DNA from: JAWLCQ01 sp041687095
Lineage (GTDB): Bacteria > Planctomycetota > Phycisphaerae > SM23-33
Length of the DNA stretch: 30,555 nt
Assembly (NCBI GenBank): GCA_041687095.1
Contig: JAWLCQ010000043.1
Span: 1 to 30,555 of the forward strand
Direction: 5' to 3'
Every line of letters begins with the position of its first letter. The stretch's first letter is position 1. Below, piece by piece: positions 22,023 to 30,555 of this stretch. The notes beneath the pieces were generated by a model, which did not search any database, was not told the DNA's origin, and saw nothing but the letters and a program-made list of their open reading frames with translations. Made by a program: the position numbers and the translations under genes.

Positions 22023-22164
22023 ATCGAGACCGCGGATGGGTCCCCTCGCCTGGTCGCAGGGCGGGACCGATGCCCGCACCGGGGCACAACGCCCCGGGCA
22101 AAGAGACAGCTCAGGCCCAGGATCGCTCCCTGGCGGTCCGCAGGAACGAGGAGCGGTGGTCGCT

Positions 22165-24177
22165 ATGGCGAGTGCGAAAACCGTATGGGGGATCGACATC
22201 GGGCAGTGTGCCTTAAAGGCGCTGAAGCTCAGTGTCACACCGGAGGGGGAAGTCCAGGTCGACGCGTTCGACATCATCGAGCACCCGAAGATCCTCTCGC
22301 AGCCCGACGCCGACCGCACGCAGCTCATCCACAACGCCCTGGAGCAGTTCCTGGCGCGGAACTCGATCGGCGGCGCCGCCGTCGCCGTCTCCGTCCCGGG
22401 CCAGGCGAGCTTCGCGCGGTTCGTCAAGCTCCCGCCCGTCGAAACGAAGAAGATCCCCGAGATCGTTCGTTTCGAGGCCGAGCAGCAGATCCCCTTCCCC
22501 ATCGACGAGGTGGTGTGGCGGTGGCAGACCTTTGCCGACGCCGACTCGCCCGACGTGGAGGTGGGCCTGTTCGCGATGAAGCGGGTGGACCTCAACCGCA
22601 ACCTGCAGCACTTCACCGACGTCGAGCTGGACGTGGACATCGTCCAGATGGCGCCGCTGGCGCTGTACAACTTCCTGCTCTTCGATGAGCAACTCGCCGA
22701 CGGCGGGGCCACCATCCTCATCGACGTCGGGGCCGAGCAGACCGACCTCGTCATCGCCGAGCCCTCCCGCATCTGGACGCGCTCGATCCAGATCGGGGGC
22801 AACAACTTCACCGAGGCCCTCGTGCGGTCGTTCAAGCTCTCGTTCGCCAAGGCCGAGAAGCTCAAGCGCACCGCCGCCACCAGCAAGTACGCCCGGCAGA
22901 TCTTCCAGGCGATGCGCCCGGTCTTCGCCGACCTCGTCCAGGAGATCCAGCGGTCGGTGGGCTTCTACAACTCCCTCCACCGCGACGCCCGCTTCACCAA
23001 GATGGTCGGGATGGGCAACGGGTTCCGCCTCCCGGGGCTGCAGAAGTTCCTCGAGCAGAACCTCAACATGCCCGTCGTCCGGGTGGACACGTTCAACCGC
23101 GTCCGCCCCTCCCCGGCCGTCAACGCCCCCGTCTTCACCGAGAACGTCCCCTCCTTCGCCGTCGCGTACGGCCTGGGCATCCAGGCGCTGGGCGAGGGCG
23201 AGATCGGGACCAACCTCCTGCCCGGGGAGATCAGCCGCCAACGCACCTGGGCGAGCAAGAAGCCCTGGTTCGCCGCCGCGGCCGCCGCCCTGCTGGCCTT
23301 CCTCGCCGTCCCCCTCGGACGCGCCTACGTCGACCGCGCCGCCCTCGCCGACAACCGCTCCGTCGACACCATCCAGCAGCGCCTCGACCAACTGCAGCGC
23401 ACCCAGCAGCAGTGGCAGCAGGTCCGCGGGCAGGAGCAGCAGTACGACCAGGACAAGGCCCGCTACCTGGCGCTGCTGGACTACCGCCACGTCTGGCCGG
23501 GCATCGAGCACCTCCTGTTCCAGTCGATGCAGAACGTCGCCTCCTCCCAGCGCAAGCTCATGCTCAGCGGGGGCGACGCGCGGGAGTTCCTGCGGACGCA
23601 CCCCCGCCAGGACCAGCGCCTGATGCTCGTCGAGAGCGTCAAGTCGGAGTACCAGGACGACCTCGACCGCAAGGACAACGCCCCCGAGGCCTCCATGGGC
23701 GGGGGGGGGTTCGGCGGCGGGGCGGCCAAGCCCAAGCAGGAAGAGGCCGACAACACCCCCAAGCGCCGCGGATTCGTCGTGACGATGACGGTCCACACGC
23801 CCCTGTCGCAGGACCAGGCGATCCGGCACCTGCTGACGCCCCTCAAGGCCGAGAGCCAGCGCCTCGCCCAGCAGTTCGAGGAGCAGGGCATCCGGCTGGT
23901 CGCCCTCCCCGACGCCCGCTTCGGCGAATCCGCCCGGGGCAGCGGGTCGGGCTCGTCGTCGTCCTCGAGCGACGCGAGCTTCATCTGGTGGACCGAGCCC
24001 AAGGACCCGCAGGCCGCCCGGGGCGCGATCCGCGGGGACGACCCGAGCCTGGCGGCGGCGGCCGAGGCGGAGGAGGCCTTCGTGCCCCAGCCCCCCCTGA
24101 CGCGGTTCACCTTGACGTGGAAGATCGCCATCGTGGACAAGACCCCGGAGCCGACCCTCACCGCGGACGCCCGGTAA
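22165..24177 (+). CDS. pilM: PilM fused to a PilN-like segment
   Basis: 670 aa. Residues 1-345 are PilM, the actin-fold cytoplasmic ring protein of type IV pilus machines. They show WGIDIGQCALKALKL (phosphate-1-type loop), SVPGQASFARFVKLPP, ILIDVGAEQTDLVI (phosphate-2) and GMGNGFRLPGL. Then GEIGTNLLPGE (about 345-355) reproduces the NLLP motif with which PilN binds PilM, followed by basic residues and one membrane helix (about 368-386). The rest is a coiled-coil segment (about 398-460), a ferredoxin-like region, and Gly- and Ser-rich linkers (about 510-525 and 590-600), a PilN-like layout. So PilM and PilN appear joined in one chain, which is inference from motif order. A typical PilM has about 350 aa. 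The ATG at 22165 follows GAGGAG at 11 bp. First gene of the operon. Confidence 0.88.
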   Translation: MASAKTVWGIDIGQCALKALKLSVTPEGEVQVDAFDIIEHPKILSQPDADRTQLIHNALEQFLARNSIGGAAVAVSVPGQASFARFVKLPPVETKKIPEIVRFEAEQQIPFPIDEVVWRWQTFADADSPDVEVGLFAMKRVDLNRNLQHFTDVELDVDIVQMAPLALYNFLLFDEQLADGGATILIDVGAEQTDLVIAEPSRIWTRSIQIGGNNFTEALVRSFKLSFAKAEKLKRTAATSKYARQIFQAMRPVFADLVQEIQRSVGFYNSLHRDARFTKMVGMGNGFRLPGLQKFLEQNLNMPVVRVDTFNRVRPSPAVNAPVFTENVPSFAVAYGLGIQALGEGEIGTNLLPGEISRQRTWASKKPWFAAAAAALLAFLAVPLGRAYVDRAALADNRSVDTIQQRLDQLQRTQQQWQQVRGQEQQYDQDKARYLALLDYRHVWPGIEHLLFQSMQNVASSQRKLMLSGGDAREFLRTHPRQDQRLMLVESVKSEYQDDLDRKDNAPEASMGGGGFGGGAAKPKQEEADNTPKRRGFVVTMTVHTPLSQDQAIRHLLTPLKAESQRLAQQFEEQGIRLVALPDARFGESARGSGSGSSSSSSDASFIWWTEPKDPQAARGAIRGDDPSLAAAAEAEEAFVPQPPLTRFTLTWKIAIVDKTPEPTLTADAR

Positions 24178-24193
24178 CGGAAAGGACATCGGA

Positions 24194-25723
24194 ATGCGAT
24201 TCATCAAGCAGAACCTTTTCCTGGTGATCCTGTTGGGCATCCTGGCGGTGGCCGCGGTCGGCCTGGGCCTGGTGACCATGGGCGTCGGGGCGGACGTCGA
24301 GGCGGCGATGGGCGCGCGGGTGCAGACCTCCGCCAAGATCGACCAGTGGGACCGGCGCGACCCGGTCAACGCCCGGCTGGTGGAGTCGCAGGAGCAGCGC
24401 CTCGCCGCCGCCATCGCCGACGCCGAGCGGGTCCGCCAGGAGTGCATCGAGTGGAACCGCCGCGCCTACGACATCCTCCAACTGGAGATGTACGACGGGG
24501 AGACCCGCGTGGGCGAAATCGCCGCCTTCCCCATCGACCGCGAGAAGTACGAACGCTACTCCCTCCGCTACCGCTGCTCGCAGAAGTACATCGAGGCGAT
24601 GAACCGCCTCCGCGGCAGCCTCCGCCCCGCCTCCCAGCCCACCGCCGACGAACTCGCCGAGGAGGCCCGGCGGGTCCAGCAGGAACTCGACGAGGAGAAG
24701 GATCGCGAGGAGCGGCGGCTGATGCACGAGCGCCTCACCAGCGGGGGGGCGACGACCGGCCTGGGGCCGGTGGCCCCGGCCCGCACGGCCCCGGCGACCC
24801 CGGGGAGGCCCAACGAGGTCAAGGCCATCACCATCTCCCCCAAGGCCCAGAGCATCGCCCAGTACCGCGTCGCCCGCCAGCACGCGATGCGCGGGTGGGT
24901 CCACGTCGCCCCCAACGCGATGGACATGCAGTTCGAGGCCCCGACGGAAACGGCGTCGGACCGCGAGCTGTGGATGGCCCACGTGAACCTGTGGGTCACG
25001 CATGACATCGTCAAGGCGATCGAGAAGACCATCGGCGATGCCTTCGCCACCAAGGCCGAGGGCGAGCGGAACGTGCTGAACTCGCCCGTGAAGAAGCTGG
25101 TGAAGATCGAGGTCGACAACCGCTACGCCGGCGCCCCGCCCGACACCGCCCTCCCGGAGCCCTCCGGCGAGCGCGGCAGATCGAGCAGCGCCTACGAGGC
25201 GTACGAGGACACCTCCTCCGCCAAGAACCCCCTCTCCGCGCCCACCCTCACCCGGCGGGGCTCCAACCCGATGTACGACGTGATCCGCTACAACTTCACC
25301 GTCGTCATGCCCTGGTCGGCCGTCATCAACCTCCAGAAGAACCTGACGGTCCAGAACTTCCACACCATCCTGAACGTCCAGCAGCAGGCCCCCACCCTGC
25401 AGGACGCCAAGTCCACCCGGGACCTGCGGGACGCGAAGGACGCGAAGGAACTGTACTACTACGGCGACGAGCCGGTGGTGGAGGTCACCTTCGAGGGCGA
25501 ACTGCTGCTGCTGGCGGCGTGGGAGCGCGGGACGCCCGAAGGGGAGGTCGAGGTCGCCCCCGCCCGCCGGGGCCGCGCCGCCAACGACGCCTCCGCCGCG
25601 CCGATCACCTGGAAACTCCCCCCGCTCATGCCGGTGGACGTCCTGCGGGACCTTCCCAGCACCGCCCTCCGCGATGCCGACCGTGCCCGCCTTCAGCAGG
25701 AAACGCCCCGAACGGGATACTGA
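24194..25723 (+). CDS. Single-pass protein in PilO position
   Basis: 509 aa, 16 bp after pilM, with GGAAAGGA before the ATG. A short cytoplasmic start (MRFIKQN) is followed by one membrane helix (about 8-30) and a large extracytoplasmic part. That part has a charged helical segment at about 50-90, a second rich in Glu/Arg at about 150-180, a Pro/Ala/Thr linker near 190-205, and mixed alpha/beta sequence to the end. PilO is also a single-pass protein with a coiled coil and a periplasmic fold, but it is only about 200 aa. I see no specific PilO motif, so the assignment rests on topology and gene order. It probably forms part of the inner-membrane alignment complex with the PilM-PilN chain. Confidence 0.7.
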   Translation: MRFIKQNLFLVILLGILAVAAVGLGLVTMGVGADVEAAMGARVQTSAKIDQWDRRDPVNARLVESQEQRLAAAIADAERVRQECIEWNRRAYDILQLEMYDGETRVGEIAAFPIDREKYERYSLRYRCSQKYIEAMNRLRGSLRPASQPTADELAEEARRVQQELDEEKDREERRLMHERLTSGGATTGLGPVAPARTAPATPGRPNEVKAITISPKAQSIAQYRVARQHAMRGWVHVAPNAMDMQFEAPTETASDRELWMAHVNLWVTHDIVKAIEKTIGDAFATKAEGERNVLNSPVKKLVKIEVDNRYAGAPPDTALPEPSGERGRSSSAYEAYEDTSSAKNPLSAPTLTRRGSNPMYDVIRYNFTVVMPWSAVINLQKNLTVQNFHTILNVQQQAPTLQDAKSTRDLRDAKDAKELYYYGDEPVVEVTFEGELLLLAAWERGTPEGEVEVAPARRGRAANDASAAPITWKLPPLMPVDVLRDLPSTALRDADRARLQQETPRTGY

Positions 25724-25742
25724 CCACGAGGAGATGCACAGC

Positions 25743-27506
25743 ATGCCGAACCCCGATAACGTGAATTGGTTTGAGCGGCACGTGGAGAAGATAGTCCTGG
25801 GCGTGGCCCTGGCGCTGCTGGTCTTCGCCGTGTTCTACTGGGTCCTCGACACGCCGCGCAGCGTGGACGTCAATCCCGGCAAGCGGGGCGGGGATCTGGC
25901 GAAGAAGTACGTCATCCCCCCCGACGAGCGCAGCGGCGACGGCGACGAGCGGCCGGTGCTGGGCCTGAGGACCTTCGACGGGTTCCTAGCGGACTGGGCG
26001 GACCTGGTCCTCGAGAAGCACCAGCAGGCCGAGCCCCCCGCCTGGGATCCCCCGGACACCGTCCCGATGATCGTGGCGCGCCGGGAGAAGGCGATCCCCG
26101 ACTACCCCGCCCTGGTGGCCTTCACGCCTCCGCCCCCGCCCGCCCCGGAGATCCCGAAGGAAACGGGCAACCTCGAGGGCCCCACGATCGCCGACACGAT
26201 CGCCCCAGGCCTGCCCAAGATCCAGGCCTTCGCCGTGGACGCCGGGTGGGAACTGGCGTTCCCCGACGAGGCCCGCCCCCTCCGCGACCGCCGCGTCGCC
26301 CACGGGGTCGCGGTGCTCGACGTCAACGACACGCTCACGAAGTGGGCGGTCCTGCAGACCTGGGCCATCTCCCGCGTCATCGCCGTCCAGTCCGTCGAGG
26401 TGCTCCGTCAGGAGCAGTTGCCGGACGGCACGTGGAGCGAGGAGAAGGCGATTCGCCCGACCACCCCGCCCGCGGACCCTCGCAACCCCCTCGTGACGAT
26501 CCCGGACCTCAAGGACGACAACGCCCCCGACGTGCGGATCGCCATGAGCATGCTCGCCCAGCCCCAGGTGCAGAGTCAGCTCCTCCAGCCCGAGTACGCC
26601 AAGGTGTACGTGCCCGAGTACGGCTGGGTGGACTGGAAGCACCGCCTGCCGAACTCCGACGGCCTGGAGGAGCTGTTCCGCCAGCCCGTGCAGGAGGTTC
26701 GCCCCACCGGGCAGGGGGGCTTCGGGGGGGCGATGGGCCCCGACCCGCGGATGGAGGAGGAGTACCGGCGGAACGAGGAGGCCCGGCGGCGGGCGATGAG
26801 TGCGCCCCGCACCGAGGCGGCCGCGGGCGCGGGTGAGCAGCCGCAGTCGCTCAAGATCCCCGGCATCCCGCCGCTGGAGCAGCAGTGGCGCAGCGGCAAG
26901 CTGGCCCTGTGGTTCCATGACGAGACGCTGGAGACGGGCAAGCGGTATCGCTACCGCCTCCGCGTGCAGATGGTCAACCCGCTGTACACGCACGAGCGCT
27001 CCGTCCGCAAAGGCGCCGAGGAGGATGCCCGCACCAAGCTGGTGGCCGTTGAAAGCTCCTGGTCGGCCCCCGTCCGCGTGACGAACCCCGCGAAGTTCTT
27101 CGTCGGAGGGTACGCGAAGGTGCAGGGCACGATGAACGTGGACGTCTACACCCGCGTGCTGGGGCAGTGGGTGAAGGCCCGCTTCACCGTCCGCCCGGGC
27201 ATGCCCATTGGCGGCAAGGCGCGGCAGTACGTGGTGGACCCGGTTTCCAACGCCAAGGTCTACGAGGTCAACGCGGACTTCGAGACCGGATCGGTGACGG
27301 CCGACTTCGACTGGTCGTGGCGGGTGTACAAGGGCAACAACCCCACCCCCTCCGAGACGGCGGCGATGCACTACATCGATCAGGACGGGATCCTGCAGAC
27401 CCGCACCTCCGACGGCGACCGTTCGAGCGAGGAGCAGCGCCAGTTGGAGAGCGAAGCCCGGCGTACCGAAGGGCGGACGCGTGCGGCCGGGACCACGAAC
27501 CGATAA
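25743..27506 (+). CDS. Single-pass protein in PilP position
   Basis: 587 aa. The ATG at 25743 has GAGGAG nine bases upstream; an ATG nine bases earlier would abut that site and is unlikely. Residues 16-37 form one membrane helix (KIVLGVALALLVFAVFYWVL) after a short cytoplasmic tail. The large outer part contains a proline-rich stretch (about 124-135), then beta-rich segments with pairs such as GKRYRYRLRVQMVNPL and ESSWSAPVRVTNP that read like a fibronectin-type strand pattern, and a Glu/Arg-rich tail. It sits between the PilO-position gene and the secretin, where pilP normally lies. I do not recognise a named family. A scaffold linking inner-membrane proteins to the secretin is the likely role (inference). 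Confidence 0.7.
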   Translation: MPNPDNVNWFERHVEKIVLGVALALLVFAVFYWVLDTPRSVDVNPGKRGGDLAKKYVIPPDERSGDGDERPVLGLRTFDGFLADWADLVLEKHQQAEPPAWDPPDTVPMIVARREKAIPDYPALVAFTPPPPPAPEIPKETGNLEGPTIADTIAPGLPKIQAFAVDAGWELAFPDEARPLRDRRVAHGVAVLDVNDTLTKWAVLQTWAISRVIAVQSVEVLRQEQLPDGTWSEEKAIRPTTPPADPRNPLVTIPDLKDDNAPDVRIAMSMLAQPQVQSQLLQPEYAKVYVPEYGWVDWKHRLPNSDGLEELFRQPVQEVRPTGQGGFGGAMGPDPRMEEEYRRNEEARRRAMSAPRTEAAAGAGEQPQSLKIPGIPPLEQQWRSGKLALWFHDETLETGKRYRYRLRVQMVNPLYTHERSVRKGAEEDARTKLVAVESSWSAPVRVTNPAKFFVGGYAKVQGTMNVDVYTRVLGQWVKARFTVRPGMPIGGKARQYVVDPVSNAKVYEVNADFETGSVTADFDWSWRVYKGNNPTPSETAAMHYIDQDGILQTRTSDGDRSSEEQRQLESEARRTEGRTRAAGTTNR

Positions 27507-27537
27507 CCGGCGGTTCCCAAACGGAGAGGCACAACCC

Positions 27538-27590
27538 GGGTGCCACCTTTCAGCGGCGGATGACGCGGCTGGAGGGTGGCACCCGTCATT
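27538..27590 (+). terminator. Possible terminator after the third pilus gene
   Basis: GGGTGCCACC (27538-27547) pairs with GGTGGCACCC (27575-27584). An inner CAGC/GCTG pairing shortens the loop, and GTCATTTTG follows. It starts 32 bp after the stop codon. If it works, the secretin gene downstream needs its own promoter. Confidence 0.5.
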
Positions 27591-27656
27591 TTGTCCAGCC
27601 CCCGGCGGGGTGATGCATGCTCCGGCCGCCGATGGCGTGACGCATGCCGCAGTCGC

Positions 27657-27795
27657 TCATACGCGTTCCACTTCATTCTCGGGTGGGTGCCGTGGTTTGC
27701 GGAGCGCAGCGGCTTGCCTCGGCGGAGCCTTGGCGGAGACGGGAGCAACCACGTCCAATCGACGCTGCCTGCGAATGATCTGGGATGCGTATCAC
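27657..27795. repeat. 139-bp inverted-repeat element, CGTGGTT/AACCACG core
   Basis: The ends TCATACGCGTTCCACTTCATT (from 27658) and the complement of GAATGATCTGGGATGCGTAT (27773-27792) are imperfect inverted repeats. The centre is the CGTGGTT...AACCACG hairpin (27691-27752), enlarged by extra GGCGGAGCCTTGGCGGAG units. The copies at 1082 and 8321 have the short centre. Confidence 0.68.
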
Positions 27796-27889
27796 TGGAA
27801 TTGGCGGCCCCGTCGGCGGCGGATGCCCCAGGACCATTGCACGCTCGCCGTCGCGGGTGCCCCTCAGGCCATCGCATCTCCGCGTTTCC

Positions 27890-28285
27890 GTGGCATGGGC
27901 GTCTTGCCCATGGGTCGCGCGGGAGTCTTGCCCGCGGCCTTCGGCGGAGAAACCGCCGTGAATGGGGGGCGGGTTTGGCTCCCCGCAAGGCCGTTCTCAC
28001 CTCTCCGCAGGGGCTGTCTCTCTGTGAGATTGTTCCCGCTCGTTCCCGCCCCCGCCGGGCTCGCCCGAAGCGTTCCCGCCCCCTCCCGGGCTTGTCCCGG
28101 GGGAGCGAAGGTCGGGCCAGCTACCCGCGACGCCCGTCTCCGCTTCGCTCCGTCGTGACAAGCAGTGGGGGGGGGACCTGCCGCTGAAACTCCTCGCGCA
28201 AGATCGTCCACGGGTTTGCAGAACGCGTGCTCGACCGCAGGCGGGTGCGGGCACGGCTGTGAACAGCGCAGCCGTGGCACCCGCG
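27890..28285. repeat. Cluster of dispersed hairpins
   Basis: Three families follow each other. CGTGGCATGGGCGTCTTGCCC types lie at 27890-27945 (relative at 16855). A piece of the 86-bp unit (CCCGGGCTTGTCCCGGGGGA and GCGAAGG) lies at 28087-28110. A CACGGCTG/CAGCCGTG hairpin lies at 28252-28276, with CACGGGTTTGCAGAACGCGTG (28209-28229) before it, as in the 121-bp element. I see no gene from 27507 to 28719. Confidence 0.72.
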
Positions 28286-28719
28286 ATTCCAATCTCTGTG
28301 GCGGCGTGGCCGCGCTCCCGCCCAGTCGCGCTGCCGCTCTGGATTTGCGGGAACCCGCCGCAGCGAAGCGGATCGGGGCTGGCCGGGGAGGGCAGGGGGA
28401 GACTGGTATGGACGCATGCCTGGGGGGCATTCGCTCCGCCCGTCGGTCGCCGGAAAATAGAGGATGGCATCGTGGGGCAAGACCGGAATTTTCAGCTTGC
28501 ATTCCATGAGGGCGACCCGTATGCTCGCGACCCGCTGACGTCAGATGCGGCGCGTATCATCGATAAATCATCACGCTCCGCAGACTCCTGACGAAAGATC
28601 GAGACGGGTGATTGCGGCCGTGCGCCGTGGCGCCTTCCGGCGGTATCGGTTCCATGGCTGCGGCGAGGAAACGGACCCACGGGTGCTGCCCCATACGGTC
28701 CGAGACAAGGAGATTGGCA

Positions 28720-30555
28720 GTGCAGAACCTCAGGCGTAGTATCCCCCTTCTCCTCCTGCCCCTTGCGGCAATTCTCTTGACGGTGCTCCCTGTATATGCC
28801 GGGGGCGACGACGAAGCGGCCGCACAGTTGCAGAAGGGCATCGACCAGTTCCAGGCTCGGAACTACACGGATGCCCGGCAGACCTTGGCGGACGTCGATC
28901 GCGACGCGTTGACGGACGACGGGCGCCAGGCGCTCGATCGTTACCTCAACGAGGAGATCCCGGCGGCGCTGACGAATCGGGAAGTCGCCCTCAACCACCT
29001 CCAGGCCGGTAACGCCGCCCTGGAGAGCGGCAATCTCCAGGACGCGGAGGAGCATCTCGCCGCCGCCCAGGAGCGGGCCCAGTACCTCTCCGACGCCGAC
29101 CAGCAGGCCCTGCAGACCGCCCGGGCGGCCGCTCAGGCCCGCAAGGCCGACTCCGCCGCCGTGGTCATCGGGGCGGCCGTCGCGGCCGAAACCGTCCCCG
29201 CGGCCACGCCCGACGCGCCTGCGGCCCGGCCCGACGCGCCCGCGGCCGTTCCGGCCCCCCAGCCCACCGCCCCCGCCGAGGTGGCCCCGCCCGCGCAGGG
29301 CGGTGACATGCTCACCACCCTCCGCACCCGCACCGAGCAGGCCGACTCGCTCGTCGCCCGCGCCCGCGAGGCGTACGCGGCCGGCGACTTCGAGACGGCC
29401 CGCACGTACGCGATGCAGGCCCTCGACCGCGTGCCCAACCACCAGCAGGCCCAGGACATCCGCCAGCGCGCCGAGCAGCAGATCATGGAGTTCCGCCGCG
29501 GGCAGGAGGGCCTCAGCGAGGTCATCGAACGCCGCCGCGTGAACTGGCAGGCCGCCATCGTCGAGATGGACGCCGCCCTCCGCCGCGCCAGCGAACTGCT
29601 GGAGAAGCCCGAGAAGACGGCCGCCGACTTCGAGGCCGCCGACGCCGCCGTCGCCACCGCCCTGAACATCCTCGAGCGGAACCGTTCGCTCGCCACCCGC
29701 GAGGCCTACCTGGACAAGCGCCAGGAGATCGAGTCCATGGCCCAGCGGGTCGAGGACCGGCGGATCGCGTGGGAGGCCGAGCAGGAGGCGCTGCGTCGCG
29801 AGGAGATCACCCGCGCCGAACTGGAGCGTGAGCAGCGCAACGTCGTCGCCCGCGCCCGCAAGATCCAGGCCCTCATGGAGCAGGCCCGCGTCCACATCAA
29901 TGAGCAGCGGTTTGCGGAAGCCCTCGATGTCGTCGAGCAGATCCTCCGCCTCGACCCCGAGAACAGCTTCGCCGCCCAGCAGCGGATCCTGCTGTCCAAC
30001 CTCGTCAACATCCGCGCCGAGCGCGGCATCCGCATGAATGTCCGCCAGAACGTGGCCCTGCAGGGCATCGAGCTGCGGCGGGCGGAGATCCCGTGGTACG
30101 ACCTGCTCCGCTACCCGACGAACTGGCGCGAAATCAGCCGCCGGCGCGAGCCGTTTGATGTCGGCACGGGCACGCTGAGCGACACCGACCGCATCGCCCG
30201 CGACCAGCTCGAGACCCGGATCCACGAACTCGAATTCCGCGGAACCTCGTTCCGCGACGTGATCGACTTCCTCCGCGACGTGTCGCAGGCGAACTTCCAC
30301 GTCAAGTGGCTCGCCCTGCAGGACGCGGGCATTGACGAGGAGGTCGAGGTCCGCAACGTCCGCCTGCAGGACGTGACCGTCCGCAAGGCCCTGGAGGTCA
30401 TCCTGGAGGACATCTCCAGCGAGGGCAACCTGGGGTACGTGATCGAGGACGGCGTGGTGACGATCTCCACGAACGACGACCTCTCCCGCAAGACCATCAC
30501 CCGCGTGTACGACATCCGGGACCTGATCATCCAGATCCCGGACTTCAACGGCCCG
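28720..30555 (+). CDS. Secretin-type (PilQ/GspD-like) protein, 5' part
   Basis: The frame is open for 612 codons from a GTG at 28720 to the window end and is incomplete. AAGGAG (28707-28712) lies seven bases upstream. Residues 1-28 are a signal peptide (LLLLPLAAILLTVLPVYA-GG). Residues 30-145 and 190-430 are helical and rich in Ala, Glu and Arg, with TPR-like spacing (AREAYAAGDFETARTYAMQA). An Ala/Pro linker (about 148-190) separates them. Residues about 497-595 have the STN/N0 secretin pattern: the RIHELEFRGTSFRDVIDFL helix, VEVRNVRLQDVTVRKALEVIL, then GYVIEDGVVTIST. It ends in TRVYDIRDLIIQIPDF, which often precedes the secretin N1 region in planctomycetes. The outer-membrane channel domain would lie beyond the window. 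Position after the pilM operon supports the call. Confidence 0.82.
   Translation, partial: MQNLRRSIPLLLLPLAAILLTVLPVYAGGDDEAAAQLQKGIDQFQARNYTDARQTLADVDRDALTDDGRQALDRYLNEEIPAALTNREVALNHLQAGNAALESGNLQDAEEHLAAAQERAQYLSDADQQALQTARAAAQARKADSAAVVIGAAVAAETVPAATPDAPAARPDAPAAVPAPQPTAPAEVAPPAQGGDMLTTLRTRTEQADSLVARAREAYAAGDFETARTYAMQALDRVPNHQQAQDIRQRAEQQIMEFRRGQEGLSEVIERRRVNWQAAIVEMDAALRRASELLEKPEKTAADFEAADAAVATALNILERNRSLATREAYLDKRQEIESMAQRVEDRRIAWEAEQEALRREEITRAELEREQRNVVARARKIQALMEQARVHINEQRFAEALDVVEQILRLDPENSFAAQQRILLSNLVNIRAERGIRMNVRQNVALQGIELRRAEIPWYDLLRYPTNWREISRRREPFDVGTGTLSDTDRIARDQLETRIHELEFRGTSFRDVIDFLRDVSQANFHVKWLALQDAGIDEEVEVRNVRLQDVTVRKALEVILEDISSEGNLGYVIEDGVVTISTNDDLSRKTITRVYDIRDLIIQIPDFNGP

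Noticed and set aside
21976..22164. Upstream extension of pilM
   Set aside because: The extension has no PilM similarity. The first residues from 22165 (MASAKTVWGIDIG) match the usual PilM N-terminus, and GAGGAG precedes them.
22213..24447. 744-codon open frame antisense to pilM
   Set aside because: Val/Leu/Asp/Gly-rich shadow of the pilM frame, with no recognisable motif or start context.
28536..28543. TGACGTCA palindrome upstream of the secretin gene as an operator
   Set aside because: A single 8-bp palindrome with no second copy or promoter at the right spacing is too weak to call.

Overview
The window is very GC-rich chromosomal DNA. It most likely comes from a planctomycete, probably of the Phycisphaerae type. 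The grounds are the long PilM protein, the C-terminal PEP-CTERM anchor, the FGly-type sulfatase, the DUF6785-like membrane protein, and gene-poor gaps packed with short hairpin repeats. The taxon is inferred from gene content. I see no rRNA, tRNA or CRISPR array.

Layout. (1) 133-5372, minus strand: a tightly coupled operon, in transcription order a GspE/PilB-like ATPase, two different GspF/PilC-like membrane proteins and three pseudopilin-like proteins. Several junctions are ATGA or TAATG overlaps. A 134-bp repeat-bearing duplication sits between the second and third pseudopilin genes. (2) 6066-8092, minus: a sulfatase behind a small NYN/PIN-type nuclease-like gene. (3) 8569-10617 minus and 10855-13314 plus: a divergent pair, a polytopic DUF6785-like membrane protein and an exported CBM9-like/SGNH-hydrolase protein. 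(4) 13330-16678, minus: an ArnT-like glycosyltransferase, a polyprenyl-phosphate GT2 and a LAB_N small membrane protein, together a lipid-linked sugar transfer cassette. (5) 17189-18169, plus: a PEP-CTERM surface protein. (6) 18432-19640: a REP-associated tyrosine transposase (RAYT)-like gene between about 120-bp inverted repeats, next to a three-copy 86-bp tandem array. (7) 20550-21410, minus: a family-4-like uracil-DNA glycosylase. (8) 22165 to the right edge, plus: pilM (fused to a PilN-like segment), two large single-pass proteins in the PilO and PilP positions, and the 5' part of a secretin gene that runs off the window.

The two ends carry complementary halves of one kind of machine. The left has the motor, platform and pseudopilins. 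The right has the inner-membrane assembly proteins and the secretin. They may serve one type IV pilus/type II secretion-like apparatus, although about 17 kb of unrelated genes separates them.

The most distinctive feature is the density of dispersed repeats, at least five hairpin families plus several simple-sequence tracts. They fill nearly every intergenic gap, two lie in frame inside the ArnT-like gene, and one interrupts the pseudopilin operon. The RAYT-like protein looks like two fused Y1 domains, the first of which has lost its HUH motif. I regard this protein and its repeats as the best candidate for something undescribed here.
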